Shown piece by piece: positions 12,007 through 23,376 of a stretch of DNA of 64,000 nucleotides (position 1 is its first letter; each line of letters begins with the position of its first letter). The DNA lies in NCBI GenBank assembly GCA_949592205.1, contig CATIUR010000003.1:80504501-80568500 (forward strand). Reading direction: 5' to 3'. The position numbers and the translations under genes were made by a program. This DNA is from Helichrysum umbraculigerum (lineage: Eukaryota > Streptophyta > Magnoliopsida > Asterales > Asteraceae). The notes below the pieces were generated by a model. That model saw nothing but the letters and a program-made list of their open reading frames with translations, made no database searches and was not told the origin of the DNA.

Positions 12007-12669
12007 ATGAGTTTGCAGTCAGACAGAGCACGAGTTCCCAGTCAGAGACGCTCGCGTGTCATGTATCACTCCCGGAGTTCATCACTGGGTAGTAGCTTGA
12101 GGACCACCAGAGGATCCCAGTCCCAACCTCTTCGATTGGATGAGATCTTGGCAGACTTGGTAGAGGTGAATGTTCAGGAGTCCCTCCTTCTACGTTCCAC
12201 CCATGCTGGGTTACCTTCAACTCGCCGATCAGTAAGACAGACTACAAGGGCTCCCATAGTACCCACCTTGGAGCATGGGGTGACTACTGCGGACCCTGTT
12301 GTCACCTGGTTGATACTGAGAGCTCTTGAGGTCCAGAACGCTGCCATCTTTGAGATCCACACTGCTCTAGGCCTCCCATCCATACCTGTGTGCGCTTTTC
12401 AGATGGGTCCTGATCCCGCTCCGCACATTCCACCGTAGGACCTGTTCCCACCTTGGAACACGACTGCGCAGGACCATCACACTCTCATGGACCCACTGCC
12501 GGAGGAGATCGCTGCAGTGGATGCTTGGATTCAGGATCTAGAGGATGGTACTGCATCTCCGGTTTATACCATCGAGGAGTCAGCATCACCCACATCGGTC
12601 GTGGTAAACACGACATTTATGGATGATGACTTCACTGATCGGGAGGCGCTCTATCCTGACACGGTCTAG
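12007..12669 (+). pseudogene. Ath2 env-position ORF
   Basis: A 221-codon frame starts right after a splice-acceptor-like sequence and is broken once by TAG at 12436-12438. The first half is Ser/Arg-rich with a region that may be helical (LDEILADLVEVNVQESLLL); the second half is acidic (PLPEEIAAVDAWIQDLEDG). I see no signal peptide, membrane segment or coiled coil strong enough to call it an envelope protein. Its place between pol and the polypurine tract is where Athila elements carry env-like ORFs, and it is much shorter than those. The function is unknown. Confidence 0.5.
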
Positions 12670-13695
12670 CTACTTTTAGCTATTTATGTGTTAACGTTTA
12701 TTGACATTTGTGTTTTTTAAGGATATTTATAATGCAGAACTCGACGTAGGAATTATGGAACAGTTTCATTTTAAATGAGCCTGGTCTATATCCAGCAAGT
12801 TCACACACTTGAATCTGGTCCATAAATCAAGTGGCAATGCATGCAGCTTAAGGGAGTATTTCTTTACCTTGCTTGATTAAACACACTGAAATTCTAAGTA
12901 AAACTCTATGTGTGGGATTATAACTCACAAAACAGAGGATGCCTTCGAAAAATTGACCCTCATTCAAAAATCTAAGTGTGGGATTAAACCAACTTTATAT
13001 TAGAACATTAGGGACAATGTTCTTTTAAGTGTGGGATGGCAGTAGTATCTACTACTAAAGTGCAACATCAAATTTTCTGCAAAATTTTTAAAAAATTTTA
13101 TCTAGAAAAGGGTATTTCTGGTCAACAAAAATTCAAAGGTTTGGAATTAGACAATGTCGGGCAAAACTCTTTGAGGATTTTCAAACTATGTTTCAAAGCA
13201 AGCAATCGCATGACTAGGCACTAAACCACCAAAGTAAGTGAGGAATCTTGAGCCATATAAAAGCATTCATCTTTAATGCTTCACTTTTCGATTGTGAGTG
13301 TGCCGATGTATGCCTTCTAAAGTTAGAACTTGTTCGAGCAATACATTTTGAAATTACAAAAAATGGGCATCATACGTGATGAAGGTGCAATTAGAGGATG
13401 TTGACGTTTCCTAGGATAAAACCCTCTCATAAAAACCCCTGTTTTCAAACCTGACCCAACCAGTTCAATTAGAAAACATGTTGAGCCTTAGCCTTTTTGT
13501 TTCAAAACTCACTCCAAAACCAATCCCTTTCTTACAGTTCTTGGCCATAGCCTAAGTTTCTGTTCTATCAAAAGAATTACTGCACGAAGAGCGGAGCATT
13601 CCCCAAAGGATGAGCATCATCTGTAAAAGGAGCTCCAAAGAAAAGAAAAATTCAGCAAAAGCAAAGCTGCCCGAAGAAACCTAAAGACTCAAGGA

Positions 13696-14149
13696 TCATT
13701 TAAAGCCAAGGAAAAGGTTTATCAAAAGAAACGTAAAAGGAGGAACTACAAAAAGGAAACTCGAAAAAGAGACAAATCCAAAAGAGGTGCCATTAAACGT
13801 CAAAGATAAGTCATCGTAGACAACTCTTAGGCTATAACACCCAAATGAACCACCTACAAAACCCGTCCTCCATATACCACTTTCACCCTTTTACAAATGT
13901 CCAGGGATAATTAGCACCGTCCTCATTTAAAGCCAAGGAAAAGGTTTATCAAAAGAAACGTAAAAGGAGGAACTACAAAAAGGAAACTCGAAAAAGAGAC
14001 AAATCCAAAAGAGGTGCCATTAAACGTCAAAGATAAGTCGACGTAGACAACTCTTAGGCTATAACACCCAAATGAACCACCTACAAAACCCGTCCTCCAT
14101 ATACCACTTTCACCCTTTTACAAATGTCCAGGGATAATTAGCACCGTCC
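13696..14149. repeat. 227-bp tandem duplication, two copies
   Basis: Copy 1 (13696-13922) and copy 2 (13923-14149) are identical by eye except near 13810/14037 (TCATCGTAG versus TCGACGTAG). The near identity means a recent event within an otherwise old element. Confidence 0.95.
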
Positions 14150-14280
14150 TCATTTAAGTACTGTAAATTTGATTCTCGACCAAGCCCATGACAACAGGAG
14201 AGCTACATGACTAGCCCCTGAGTGAACTAGAAATTAGGAAACCCGATACACTTGAGTGAATTGAGTGACCACCTGTGAGG

Positions 14281-14285
14281 ATCCC
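14281..14285. repeat. AthN target site duplication, left copy
   Basis: ATCCC is repeated exactly at 33648-33652 on the other side of AthN. Five bases is the usual size for gypsy integrase. Confidence 0.9.
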
Positions 14286-16912
14286 TGATACGCACCCAAT
14301 GGTCAGTTCAGGAATCGCTTCCTGTCATTGCGGACCCTTCCACTAGGTGCGACACCAATGGTAGTTTTAAATTTATAATAGTCGGGGGGAACCTAAACCT
14401 CCGTACTTTCTACTGGTAATAGGTACGAATACCTGATACTAGTATATGGTAAGGATGATCCAGGGTCGTTCCTCACGACGGTAGAATTGAAACAGAGCAC
14501 GTTCCGATAAACTAATTATCAAGAAAGGGTTTGAATAAGTAGATAGGTGATTGTTTTTGGGTTTTTATCTATTTAAACTAATTAAAATTAATAAAGCATA
14601 AAAGTAAAGGGAGACTAGCATATGTAACACCTTAGGATAACAAAGACGTGGTTCACCATGATTTAGGATAGTGTATTGTTGGAATGATGATTAAGGGGGA
14701 CACATTTAGCTAACAGACAAATAAACTTAGGTGTTAACACTATGACCCGACTTATTTAGTTCCGGTTCTAAATTAGTATGTCACTGAGTACCTAGGCTAT
14801 GGTGATTCTGATCAGAACAGGTTGCTCAACCCCCCAACACTGCCCTTATGATGGTACAGTGACCCTTTGCTCAACTTGCATTGTTACGGAACAGTGAGTC
14901 TATGGAGATAACTCCGGGGTGCATGCATGAGGTAACAAACTGCCATTAAGGATACTTTGACCTTTCTTAACACCTAAGCATAAATGTTATTACTTAAATA
15001 TGCACTGGTTATTAACTATGTTATTCTAAACTATCGGTTATGTAGAGTTAAGGAGTTTAAGCATCTGGGAATACAGCCGACTCCTTGCTTTCTTTTCAAA
15101 ACTCACATTCCATCAATTAAGCACAGATACTTCCGTCATGAATTAGACCCTCCTTTACAATCAGTCGTTCATCCCTAGGTATACTAACAGTGTACACTGC
15201 ATTAAGTATTTCCACAGTATTCTAAGTCTGGATAGACTCACAGTGTACACTACTTTTATAGGTTTAGCGTTTCCACAGCTTTATATGATACCTAGACCAT
15301 GTTCTAAAAGGGTGACTTCTAGATAATCCACGATGAGGATGAACCTACAACATTTCCTTGGCTTCCACGTATTTGTACTCTACCAGTGGTATTTCCAACG
15401 CTATACCAGTACAGTGCCGTTTTACGGAGTCTCATAGCTTCATACAAAGATGACTATATCTACGTAGCATTCGGTTTGCAAAGTCCTATCCTATGGGCAA
15501 TAGTCATGTGAAAGACTGGAAAGGGTGAACAATAAAGTCTATTTCTAGGATAAGTTTAGACTGATAACGACGTATAACAACTCCCATTTATATAATAATC
15601 AGGAACATTATTCCACAACGGATTGTGCCCACGACTTTCATAGCTTCCACGTTCCGTACTCCACACATTCATGATGTTTCTGGCTCTATACAAATGATAG
15701 CCGTATAACGTTACCTCCGTTGTTTCATAACGATATTATCCCAATTGTATATTTAAAGTAACATCACAACAAACAACTGATTAATATAATCATGGCAACC
15801 ATACAAGCAACTACTCACAATGCATATCAATAAACATTTCTAATATTAATAAATCACATACATCAAACAAGAACAACATGACAAACTAATAATAGAAAGG
15901 ATAGAAAATACCGATAAGAATTGCGAGCAGAATAACATTTGTATTTCTTCATTAATATCCAAGCATTACATAAGCTAGCCTCTACTAATTAACTACAAAA
16001 TTAATCTAATCCTAGTCTTCTCTCTAGTTCTTCTCTAACTCCTAAGAGTAGTGCTAGAGAGAGAAACTAGAGGGAAGAGCTAACTACAAGAACAATTCCC
16101 CTCTAACTCCTAAGAGTAGTGCTAGAGAGAGAATTCTAGAGAGAGAAAGAGAAATGTAAAATGAGAGCTGTGAGGTGTGTTGAATGAAATGAGGCCACTA
16201 TTTATAGGGAAAGGATGAAAGCCTTGGTACAACTCTTGAAGCACCAAATACAAGCATCAAAGAAGCATACGGCACCTTGGAGGGGGTATACGGCACCCTG
16301 GACGGGGTATACGGCACCTTAGAGGGGGTATACGGCACCTTGGAGGGGGTATATGGCACCTAGGGTACCGTATACGGTACCTAGTGCCCAGGGAGGGGGG
16401 GTTGGTGCTCCATTTGCTGTATACTGACTTCTCGGTTGCTTGGTTCGTCCGTATCTTTTTCGTCCGGGCTCCGTTTTGCTTGATTCTTGCGCCGTTGGAT
16501 TCGTTTTTCCGTTACGATTCTAATGACACTAAGTTTGCCAAATTTGGAGGTGGTTGACTTTTGCATGTTCCGGATGACGATCGGCGGGCTTCCAGACTGT
16601 GTATCTTCTCCGTCTTTTATCCGTTTCTTCTTATTCTTTCACCTCCGGTCTTGGAATTCCCTATGGAATTATAAAATATGAATTAAAATTAAGTTTCACA
16701 AGTAATTTAAGAAGGGAATATTTAAGGTGATGTTGTTCGCCTCATTTTACGTGTTATTTGGATGTTTTAACCGATTTTTGCAGCAACGTCTATATTTAGA
16801 CTTACTTGGTGATTTTTAGTAAAAAAATATGGTTTGGAAATATTTTCACCAATTAATAGTCCAAAAAGTGCGGAAATATGTACTTAAAAACATGACTTTT
16901 TAGGTCACATCA
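14286..16912 (-). repeat. AthN 3' LTR
   Basis: On the minus strand it begins TGATGTGACC after the polypurine tract and ends GTGCGTATCA. It holds a 21-bp tandem repeat containing ATACGGCACC (five units, starts 16267, 16288, 16309, 16330, 16351) and the perfect 18-bp palindrome GGTACCGTATACGGTACC (16366-16383), both just upstream of the minus-strand TATA box at about 16198-16207 (CTATAAATAG). Confidence 0.9.
16267..16383 (-). repeat. 21-bp U3 repeat array with CG core (AthN 3' LTR)
   Basis: Five units of ATACGGCACC-N11 at exact 21-bp spacing are followed by an 18-bp palindrome. The 5' LTR has four starts (33023, 33044, 33065, 33086). The position just upstream of the TATA box suggests a promoter role. 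Confidence 0.9.
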
Positions 16913-19662
16913 AGTATCCCACACGTAGACGTTGCTTGTCCTCAAGCAACAACTCAGTTATGTCCAGTGAAAACATTTTTAAGTTGGTTGGGCGAGTTAA
17001 AACATTTCCTAGAAGTCACCACTTTGTCATATGAGAAAATCATTTAGAGAACACACGGAAAGTTAAGATGATCCTTCCAGAAATAAGTAGTGACTTTCCC
17101 AGGCATACTTTCCAAATCTCGTGATCTTGGAGTATACATAACTAGGCGATCTCACTAAAGGTGGTCACTCAATTCATTCATAGTGTATCGGGTTTCCTAT
17201 CGATCTTGCACAATTGAAATCGCTCAAATAGCCAGTCATGCAGCACTCATTATCATTAGCTTGGTCGAGAATCGGATCTCCACCACTTAGGAAGAGGACG
17301 GTGCTAATTATCCCAAGACATTCAAGTGGGTTGTAATGTTTGTGAGGGTTAAGGGGTATGGATAGTGGTGATCTTTGGTTGAAAGGGTTGCTTATCTTAG
17401 GCATCCTAAGAATCATGAAAAACTTATTGTAGAACGGGGGAGATAGCTACTCGTCTTCTGTCGGATCTTTCTTTGAACGATTGATACTTTGAAGCACTTT
17501 GCTTTATTCTATTTTTCTTTCTTCAGAACTTCTTTGCCAGAGAATTTCCAAAGATATTTTTGATTTTCTTTCGGAAATCTTTTCTTTCTTATCACGGACT
17601 TCTTCGAGTCTTCTCTTCTGGTGCCAATTTTTCGCACCTTTGATTTTCTTCAATTTTTGGTGAACACGAAGGAGTAGATCAATTCAGAAGAAGATTCTTC
17701 AAGATATTTTTCATAATCCCCAGAAATTCTAAGATAAGGTGTTGGGAATTTTGGATAAGTGGGTTGAAAATTAGGGTTTTGAAGAAACGAAAGGTTTAGG
17801 CTCAACAGGGTTTTCTAGCGGATCATCGATACTAAAAATGAGTATCGGAAGGGTTTTGGGCTTGAAAAGATATGTAAAAATGGGTTAAATCCTAAGGAAT
17901 GTCGAGATCATTTAATTGCACCTATACCGCATACGGTACTCACCAATGTGGTCTCGAAATGTATGTCAGGAACAAGTTCTAATTAAGAGATACTAGCATC
18001 GGCACACACAAGAAATGAACAATGTAGCATTTAAAATGAATGCTTTTAAGGCTCAAAACCTCACTACAAATTAGGTTTGTATGTGCCTAGCCATGCTCCT
18101 TTAGATTATCACTACTTATTTAAGAAATTTCTACCTTAATTTCCATAATATTTCTGAATAACTAACTCATATTAGAAATGGATCCTCTTGAAAGATATTA
18201 TAACTCAAAAATAGTAGAGCTAATCGAATGATTTGGCCCATACTTTATTAGTTTGGTTAAAAATTTTGAAAAACATTTTCTAAGTTGAGCTATTCGGACA
18301 TAAAAATCTGTAAACATCAAATCCAAGGTATTCTATACCTGCTATCCCACACTTAGAGGAACATTGTCCCTAATGTTCTCTTGAGTTAAGATTGCACTCT
18401 AAAGTGTAATCCCACACTTAGAGTTTGAACATATAGAAAATGTTGCTCAAGTGTATGTAATGGGCTAGAATCCCACACTTAGTGATAAGCTTTAGGATAG
18501 AGTATAGATTACTTCTTAGATTAACAAGCTAACAAAGCAAAATTTAAATCAAGAAATGGAGTGAAGGTTTAGGAAACTCCCCAGATGACGATTGTCATTA
18601 TGAAGCTAAGAATGATAAATGAGAGGAGACGAAGTGAGTCTTTGATCCTCTGATTACATGAAGAACGGTTCAGCGTTGGAGATGTCGATCTGGTGCACAG
18701 TGACTTGTATCCATACTTAGCAGAGAATCGTTCCATCATGTAAGTGGAGATTCTTATTGGCGAATCCCACACTTTAGTTTTTAAAGATTTGGAGGCGATT
18801 CTTGCTGAGTGTGTGTAATGTGGGATGCTATCCCACACTTAGGTCTTTGAAGATCATTAGCACGTGCGAGTTTCGAGAGAAGATAGAACACGCTCCTTCC
18901 CTTAAAGATGTATGCAAGTTCCATGGTCTGCAGGTGTATGAGCTTTTTTTTTCTGCCTTTTACTCCATGGGTTCTTCCTTGAATGCTCGTCATCTCTTGA
19001 ATCCTCCTTGTCATTCAACATCTACTCAAATCACCAACTTCTCTTGAAAACAACAAAGACAAAAAGGATAGATTGTAGAAAATGAAGTGATGTCGTCCTC
19101 CGGACACAAGCAGAATTAACCCATAAACACCAAATATTGGATAGAGGTTAATGGACAAAGGTCCTAATCTTCAAGATCCGCTGATGTAACTCCACTGATC
19201 CTAAGGATCTGAAAGTGCTGAATCTGATGACCATAAATCCTTATCACCCGAGATCTTTTCCCGACAAAATGATGTAATGCATCTGATGTTGTTCTTTATC
19301 GGTAGAGATCTCCAGTTTCCAATTTAATCCCATATCTATTCCTTTGTCTGACTGGTCCCCAATGGTGGTGGTTGTACGTGTGAAGGGGTGGATGAATGGG
19401 TGAGTGTGGGTGGATATGGTGATGGTGGATGGTATTACTGGTTTTGGGTTCCATTATGTGGCAAGGTTTAGCTATAGGATTTGAAATTTGTGGGCACATA
19501 TGATGAGTATTGAGCTAATCAACTTGATGAACTAGTCATAGACAACTAGAAATCATCTTTGTATCAAGAAGTGTCATCTCTTGTCCCCTGCAAAGCAATG
19601 CTCCAAAGATTCCCATACTCAATGAACTGTAAGCTCCTCTTGTCGTCTTTCCATTATCTTTA
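16913..19662 (-). other. AthN 3' internal region, noncoding
   Basis: The polypurine tract is at 16913-16925 (minus CGTGTGGGATACT). About 17160-17330 is the reverse complement of Ath2's 3' region, confirming kinship. Five further GTGTGGGAT motifs (seen as ATCCCACAC near 18344, 18410, 18472, 18765, 18831) stand upstream. No ORF resembles a known protein. AAGAT at 19663-19667 is the left target duplication of CopA. Confidence 0.7.
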
Positions 19663-19667
19663 AAGAT

Positions 19668-20077
19668 TGTTAGTACATGTTTAGTGTCTGTCAGTTGGTC
19701 TAGCTCGTAGTTTGTAATTAGAATTAGCATTCCTGACTCCTGCGACGTAGCGTGCAACGTCGCAGGTGCGACGTCAGGTTTTGGGCCTGCGACGTAGTCT
19801 ACGTCGCATGGGCTTGGGCCTGCGACGTAGCGTGCAACGTCGCAGGTGCCAGATTTTGTATAAATTCGTTTTATGTTTTCTGTTTTAGGGTTGACGAAAC
19901 CCTAAACGCAATTAGTCGAAATCTCTGTAATCTGACCGATTATAATACAATATAATACGTTTCGTTTGATATTCATTGCGTATTGATTGTTCGTGTGTTT
20001 AGTGTATAACTTAATCGTTGATTCCGCAAACGATTGAGTGACTCGGTTCGTACTAGATCCAAGGTTAGGGACAAACA
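19668..20077 (+). repeat. CopA 5' LTR
   Basis: It runs TGTTAGTACATG to GGACAAACA. It contains two GCGACGT-N8-ACGTCGC palindromes (19742-19763, 19822-19843), one with a 5-base spacer (19789-19807) and a lone half-site, all directly upstream of a TATA box (TATAAATT, 19859-19866). Confidence 0.97.
19742..19866 (+). promoter_or_regulatory. CopA LTR promoter: palindrome cluster and TATA box
   Basis: Four GCGACGT and three ACGTCGC half-sites are packed into about 100 bp immediately upstream of TATAAATT. The core ACGT is the recognition core of plant bZIP factors, but the fixed paired arrangement goes beyond a single bZIP box. Confidence 0.7.
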
Positions 20078-20079
20078 AC

Positions 20080-20091
20080 TGGTATCAGAGC
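20080..20091 (+). other. CopA primer binding site (initiator tRNA-Met)
   Basis: TGGTATCAGAGC starts two bases after the LTR and is the standard plant copia match to the 3' end of initiator tRNA-Met. Confidence 0.95.
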
Positions 20092-20309
20092 AGAAAGTGC
20101 TCGTTTTGGCGATTCGGACCGAGTTTGGGATTTAAAAGGACGTGATATTCGTGTGTTTTTGTGTTTATCACGTTTGTTTTGTGTTTTTACAGGTTTTCGA
20201 TCAGTATTACTGGGATTATTGAAGGTTTCCATCGTTCAACATTCGTGGTTTTCGTTTAGGGTTAAAAAAATTCGTTTTTAGGGTTTGTGGCCGCAGCTCA
20301 GCGCGTTTT

Positions 20310-20545
20310 GCGACGTACCATAGCGACGTAAGCTGCGACGTCGCGTGCGACGTAGTGATTTGGACTTTAATTAGTCTGTGCGACGTCGTGTTGCGACGTA
20401 GCGTGATTCTGCGACGTCCTCTGCGACATCATCTGCGACGTACCTCTCAACGTCGCATATTCTGATTCTTAATTGAATCCTTTGCTTTTTGCGACGTACC
20501 TATCTACGTCGCATAATCTTTGTGCGACGTACCCATCTACGTCGC
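20310..20545 (+). repeat. CopA leader palindrome array
   Basis: About ten GCGACGT and four ACGTCGC half-sites lie between the PBS and gag. Three are full N8 units (20435-20456, 20491-20512, 20524-20545). The rest of the leader (20092-20309) has no feature I can name. Its place in the packaging region leaves open an RNA role. Confidence 0.9.
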
Positions 20546-20580
20546 TAAGATCAGAATATATTTTTTTTTAAGTAATTAAA

Positions 20581-22236
20581 ATGGCTGATAAAGAGGATAT
20601 TAGAGGACTTAGGGAGATGATTAAACAAAGTAATGACATTGGTTCAAGCAATAAACCTCCACTATTTACTGCGGACATGGATTATGTATACTGGAGAGAC
20701 CGAGTTGAGCAATACATTGATTTTCATTGTCCAGAATTATGGGGACCATTACGCGAACGTTATGTACCTCCATTAGCTGAAGGAGAATACCGTAATATTC
20801 GTCCTGCTAAGACCTATAAAGCGATGTCTCCCGAGGAGAAGAAAGATTTTGATACTGAAAGAAAATCTTTTTCAATGATTAAAATGTGTCTAACCAAGGA
20901 TGTTCTTTGGCTTTTCAGAACTCATGAAACAGCCTTTGATCTATGGAAGGCAATTGAAACTCGTTGTGGAGGAAATTATAAGTACAAGGAAGCCAAGCTC
21001 GAACTGATTAAGAAACAGTACGATATCTTTGACATCCTTCCAAACGAAGACACGACTTCGTTATTCACTAGGTACTCACGGTTAGTTGGTGAGTTGTTTG
21101 AAGGGGGTTATACTTTTCCTTCAATTGAAGTAAATAAGAAGCTACTGGATGTGTTGCCAAGTTCTTGGGATGTTAAAGTTCAATTTTTAAAGGAAAATGA
21201 AGAACTTGCAAACATGTCTTTGGATACGCTGATAGGGGATCTTCAAGCTCACGCGATGGAGATTAAGAAGAAAGAAACTAGGTCTGGTGCTGCTGTTCAG
21301 AATCCTAGTGTGTATGGTGTTCAGATCAACTCTGGAAAGACTTATGGATCTGGAGTCGCCTTCGTGACAAATACAAATGCTCCATCAACTTCTTCTTCTG
21401 CTTCCGATGGGATTCATTCTGTTTTCATGACTGGACCTTCTTCAAATCAACAACAGGTTCAAGTCTCACCTGCTATTCAGGAGCAAGCTGCCATTTACAC
21501 AGCTTTCTTAAGCTCATACAAGGATTTGGTTACTCAACCAAATCTTACTTTGGAACTGACTAAGGAAGACTATGCTCAGCTTGATGAAGATGATCTGGAA
21601 CAAATGGATTTAACTTGGAATGTGGCGATGATCACCAGAAGAATTCAAAAGTTCTTGCAGAGGACAGGGCGTAAAAGTTTGGAAGGTGATGGAAAGACTG
21701 GCTTCGGATTTGACAAGAGTAAGGTCCGATGTTACAATTGTCAAAATTTGGGTCACTTCGCCAGGGAGTGCGAGAAACCCAAAATGCCAGCATCGGGATT
21801 CACAACACCATCTACTCCTCCAAAGGCCAAAGAAATGGAAGTTTCTAAGAAAGGGGTTGCTGATAATGCCCTGATTGCCTTTGAGCCTACAAGTCAAGAT
21901 TGGACGCCTGTCTCCCAGCATTACCAACAGTGTTTGATGGCTCACATTGTGAATGAGGTACCTGATGAACCATTAAATTGTATCTCATGTATTAAGTTAA
22001 CTGAATCTCTAAAGGCATTTCAGAACGAAACTGTAGAGTTGAGGAAAAAGAATGAAAAACTAACCGAGTCAAATAATTTCTTAAAAGCTAATGAGAAACT
22101 TTATGAAAAACATCTTGAGGCTCATCGGTTAGATACTCAGAAATATAAATCTAAGGTTTTTAGTCAAGAAGATGCCATTAAAAGCTATCTTGTTGAAATT
22201 GAGTTACTAAATAAAACTTACAGATTTAAAAGATGA
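20581..22236 (+). CDS. gag: CopA gag polyprotein, N-terminal part
   Basis: ATG at 20581 stands in a good plant context (AAAATGGC) after the leader. Residues about 20-230 are the copia gag core (UBN2-type; WRDRVEQYIDF, LFRTHETAFDLWKAIE, LLDVLPSSWDVKVQFL). A CCHC zinc knuckle CYNCQNLGHFAREC is at 21730-21771. A long charged, probably helical tail follows. The protein forms virus-like particles and binds element RNA. The frame ends early at 22236 because of a one-base shift near 22212; the coding sense continues in the next frame. Confidence 0.9.
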   Translation: MADKEDIRGLREMIKQSNDIGSSNKPPLFTADMDYVYWRDRVEQYIDFHCPELWGPLRERYVPPLAEGEYRNIRPAKTYKAMSPEEKKDFDTERKSFSMIKMCLTKDVLWLFRTHETAFDLWKAIETRCGGNYKYKEAKLELIKKQYDIFDILPNEDTTSLFTRYSRLVGELFEGGYTFPSIEVNKKLLDVLPSSWDVKVQFLKENEELANMSLDTLIGDLQAHAMEIKKKETRSGAAVQNPSVYGVQINSGKTYGSGVAFVTNTNAPSTSSSASDGIHSVFMTGPSSNQQQVQVSPAIQEQAAIYTAFLSSYKDLVTQPNLTLELTKEDYAQLDEDDLEQMDLTWNVAMITRRIQKFLQRTGRKSLEGDGKTGFGFDKSKVRCYNCQNLGHFARECEKPKMPASGFTTPSTPPKAKEMEVSKKGVADNALIAFEPTSQDWTPVSQHYQQCLMAHIVNEVPDEPLNCISCIKLTESLKAFQNETVELRKKNEKLTESNNFLKANEKLYEKHLEAHRLDTQKYKSKVFSQEDAIKSYLVEIELLNKTYRFKR

Positions 22237-23353
22237 GTATGAGAATTATAAGAGTAAAATCTTAGGTTCAAATTCCTCAACGGTCGTTTTTAATGAAATT
22301 CTTAGCAAGCATGGTACTAAAGGGAAGAAGAATGAGGGATTGGGATACAACTCAGTCCCTCCTCCTACTACTCATTGTCCCCTGCCTGTTAAGGAAGGCT
22401 TTGAAGAGATTCCAGTTGATTGGTCCAAGCTTTATGGTTTAAAAGCTAAAGATGCTAAAGAGACCAAACATAACAAACCGGCAAAGGAGAAAACCAAGCG
22501 GCCAGAGTACCCCTTGCCAACGTTTGTTAAGTCTGTGCATGAATCTCCTGTTAGTGTTAAGGAGAATGTTGAGTTAAAGAATGAATCTCCTGTTATTATT
22601 GAGGAGATTGTTGAGATTGAGGACATTACGGATCAGGAGTATCCTGAGGTTAAGAAGGTTGTGGTTAAACCTGAAAAAGTGATTTCAAAGATTGAACCTG
22701 AAATTAAGGTTCAACCAAATAAGGGAAAAGCCAAGGTTTTTAATTCGAAACAACAAACTTTACAGTCACCTGTAAAGATTTTGCAAAATAAAATAGTAAA
22801 TGAAAGAGTTTCGCATGATAAACCTTCAACTTCAACCTCTTAACCAAAACAAACACTTTCTAAAACATGTACGCATTGTTCATGTTCTAGAAATGTTTCT
22901 TCACCTCCTGTGGTAATTCCTCAGCCTCAACCGTTTGTTGAGACTCGTTCTTGTTTCTACTGCAAGAAACAAGGACACTTAATCCGTGAATGTCCAAAGC
23001 TGTCAAATCAGCGATATGGGAGAGAGATGCCTAGGACATCTGTTTATAGAAACTCTTTTTCTAAATCTCCACCTAGGCGTTACTCAAACTCTCCCAAGCC
23101 TGTTTCAAAACCAAGTAATGTTGAGCAAAAACCTTTGCCAATTCAAAAGCCCAACATTACTTCTAATATCAATTCCGAATCTTCAAAAGTTTGGAAACGA
23201 AAAGAGTCTGATGTTGACTCTTCAGTCGTCAACAATAACACATCAGAAAAAATTTCTAATTTGTTTAAAGATAAAATCCTATCTGACGTGCTTATTGTTG
23301 ATGACCACGGTCGACCTAAGTCTGTAAAGGCTTGGGTCACCGTTTCTCACTAA
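22214..23353 (+). pseudogene. gag: CopA gag C-terminal part with second zinc knuckle
   Basis: This continues gag after the frameshift, in one frame with a single stop TAA at 22841-22843. It is Lys/Glu/Pro-rich, then has a second CCHC knuckle CFYCKKQGHLIREC (near 22953) and a basic Ser/Arg stretch. CopB and CopC gags share this two-knuckle layout. The natural gag stop is TAA at 23351-23353, set inside CTAAT, a branch-point-like sequence. Confidence 0.85.
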
Positions 23354-23376
23354 TCTCCTTCGTTTGTGTGTTGCAG
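23349..23376 (+). promoter_or_regulatory. Gag stop within branch-point-like site plus 3' splice site
   Basis: CTAAT (23350-23354, containing the gag stop) is followed by a T-rich tract and TTGCAG ending at 23376, 23 nt after the candidate branch A. Protease coding begins right after the AG. CopB has CTGAT (TGA stop) and GTGCAG 22 nt on; CopC has CTAAT and TGCAG 25 nt on. Confidence 0.55.

Larger units (their letters stand above)
7349..14285 (+). mobile_element. Ath2 Athila-type element, left segment
   Basis: This is the left half of an Athila element split by AthN. It holds gag end, pol, an env-position ORF and the beginning of the 3' region. The element resumes at 33653: sequence on both sides of AthN is collinear with AthN's own 3' region (minus strand, about 17100-17330), and ATCCC is duplicated at 14281-14285 and 33648-33652. 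The 5' LTR is not in the window. Confidence 0.8.
12670..14285 (+). other. Ath2 3' noncoding region, interrupted by AthN
   Basis: No credible gene. It contains three extra polypurine-like motifs, GTGTGGGAT, near 12911, 12974 and 13028, and a near-perfect 227-bp tandem duplication (13696-14149). The last 130 bases match AthN's 3' region in reverse. The Ath2 sequence stops at the ATCCC duplication and picks up at 33653. Confidence 0.7.

Noticed and set aside
16381..16681. ORFs around 16381-16681
   Set aside because: They fall within the AthN LTR; the corresponding part of the other LTR (33120-33420) does not preserve a coding pattern.
19752..19955. Small ORF repeated at 29071-29274
   Set aside because: It is the CopA LTR read through the palindrome cluster; both copies are LTR sequence, with no separate gene.
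20080..20091. tRNA-like TGGTATCAGAGC
   Set aside because: It is a primer binding site complementary to tRNA-Met beside an LTR, not a tRNA gene.
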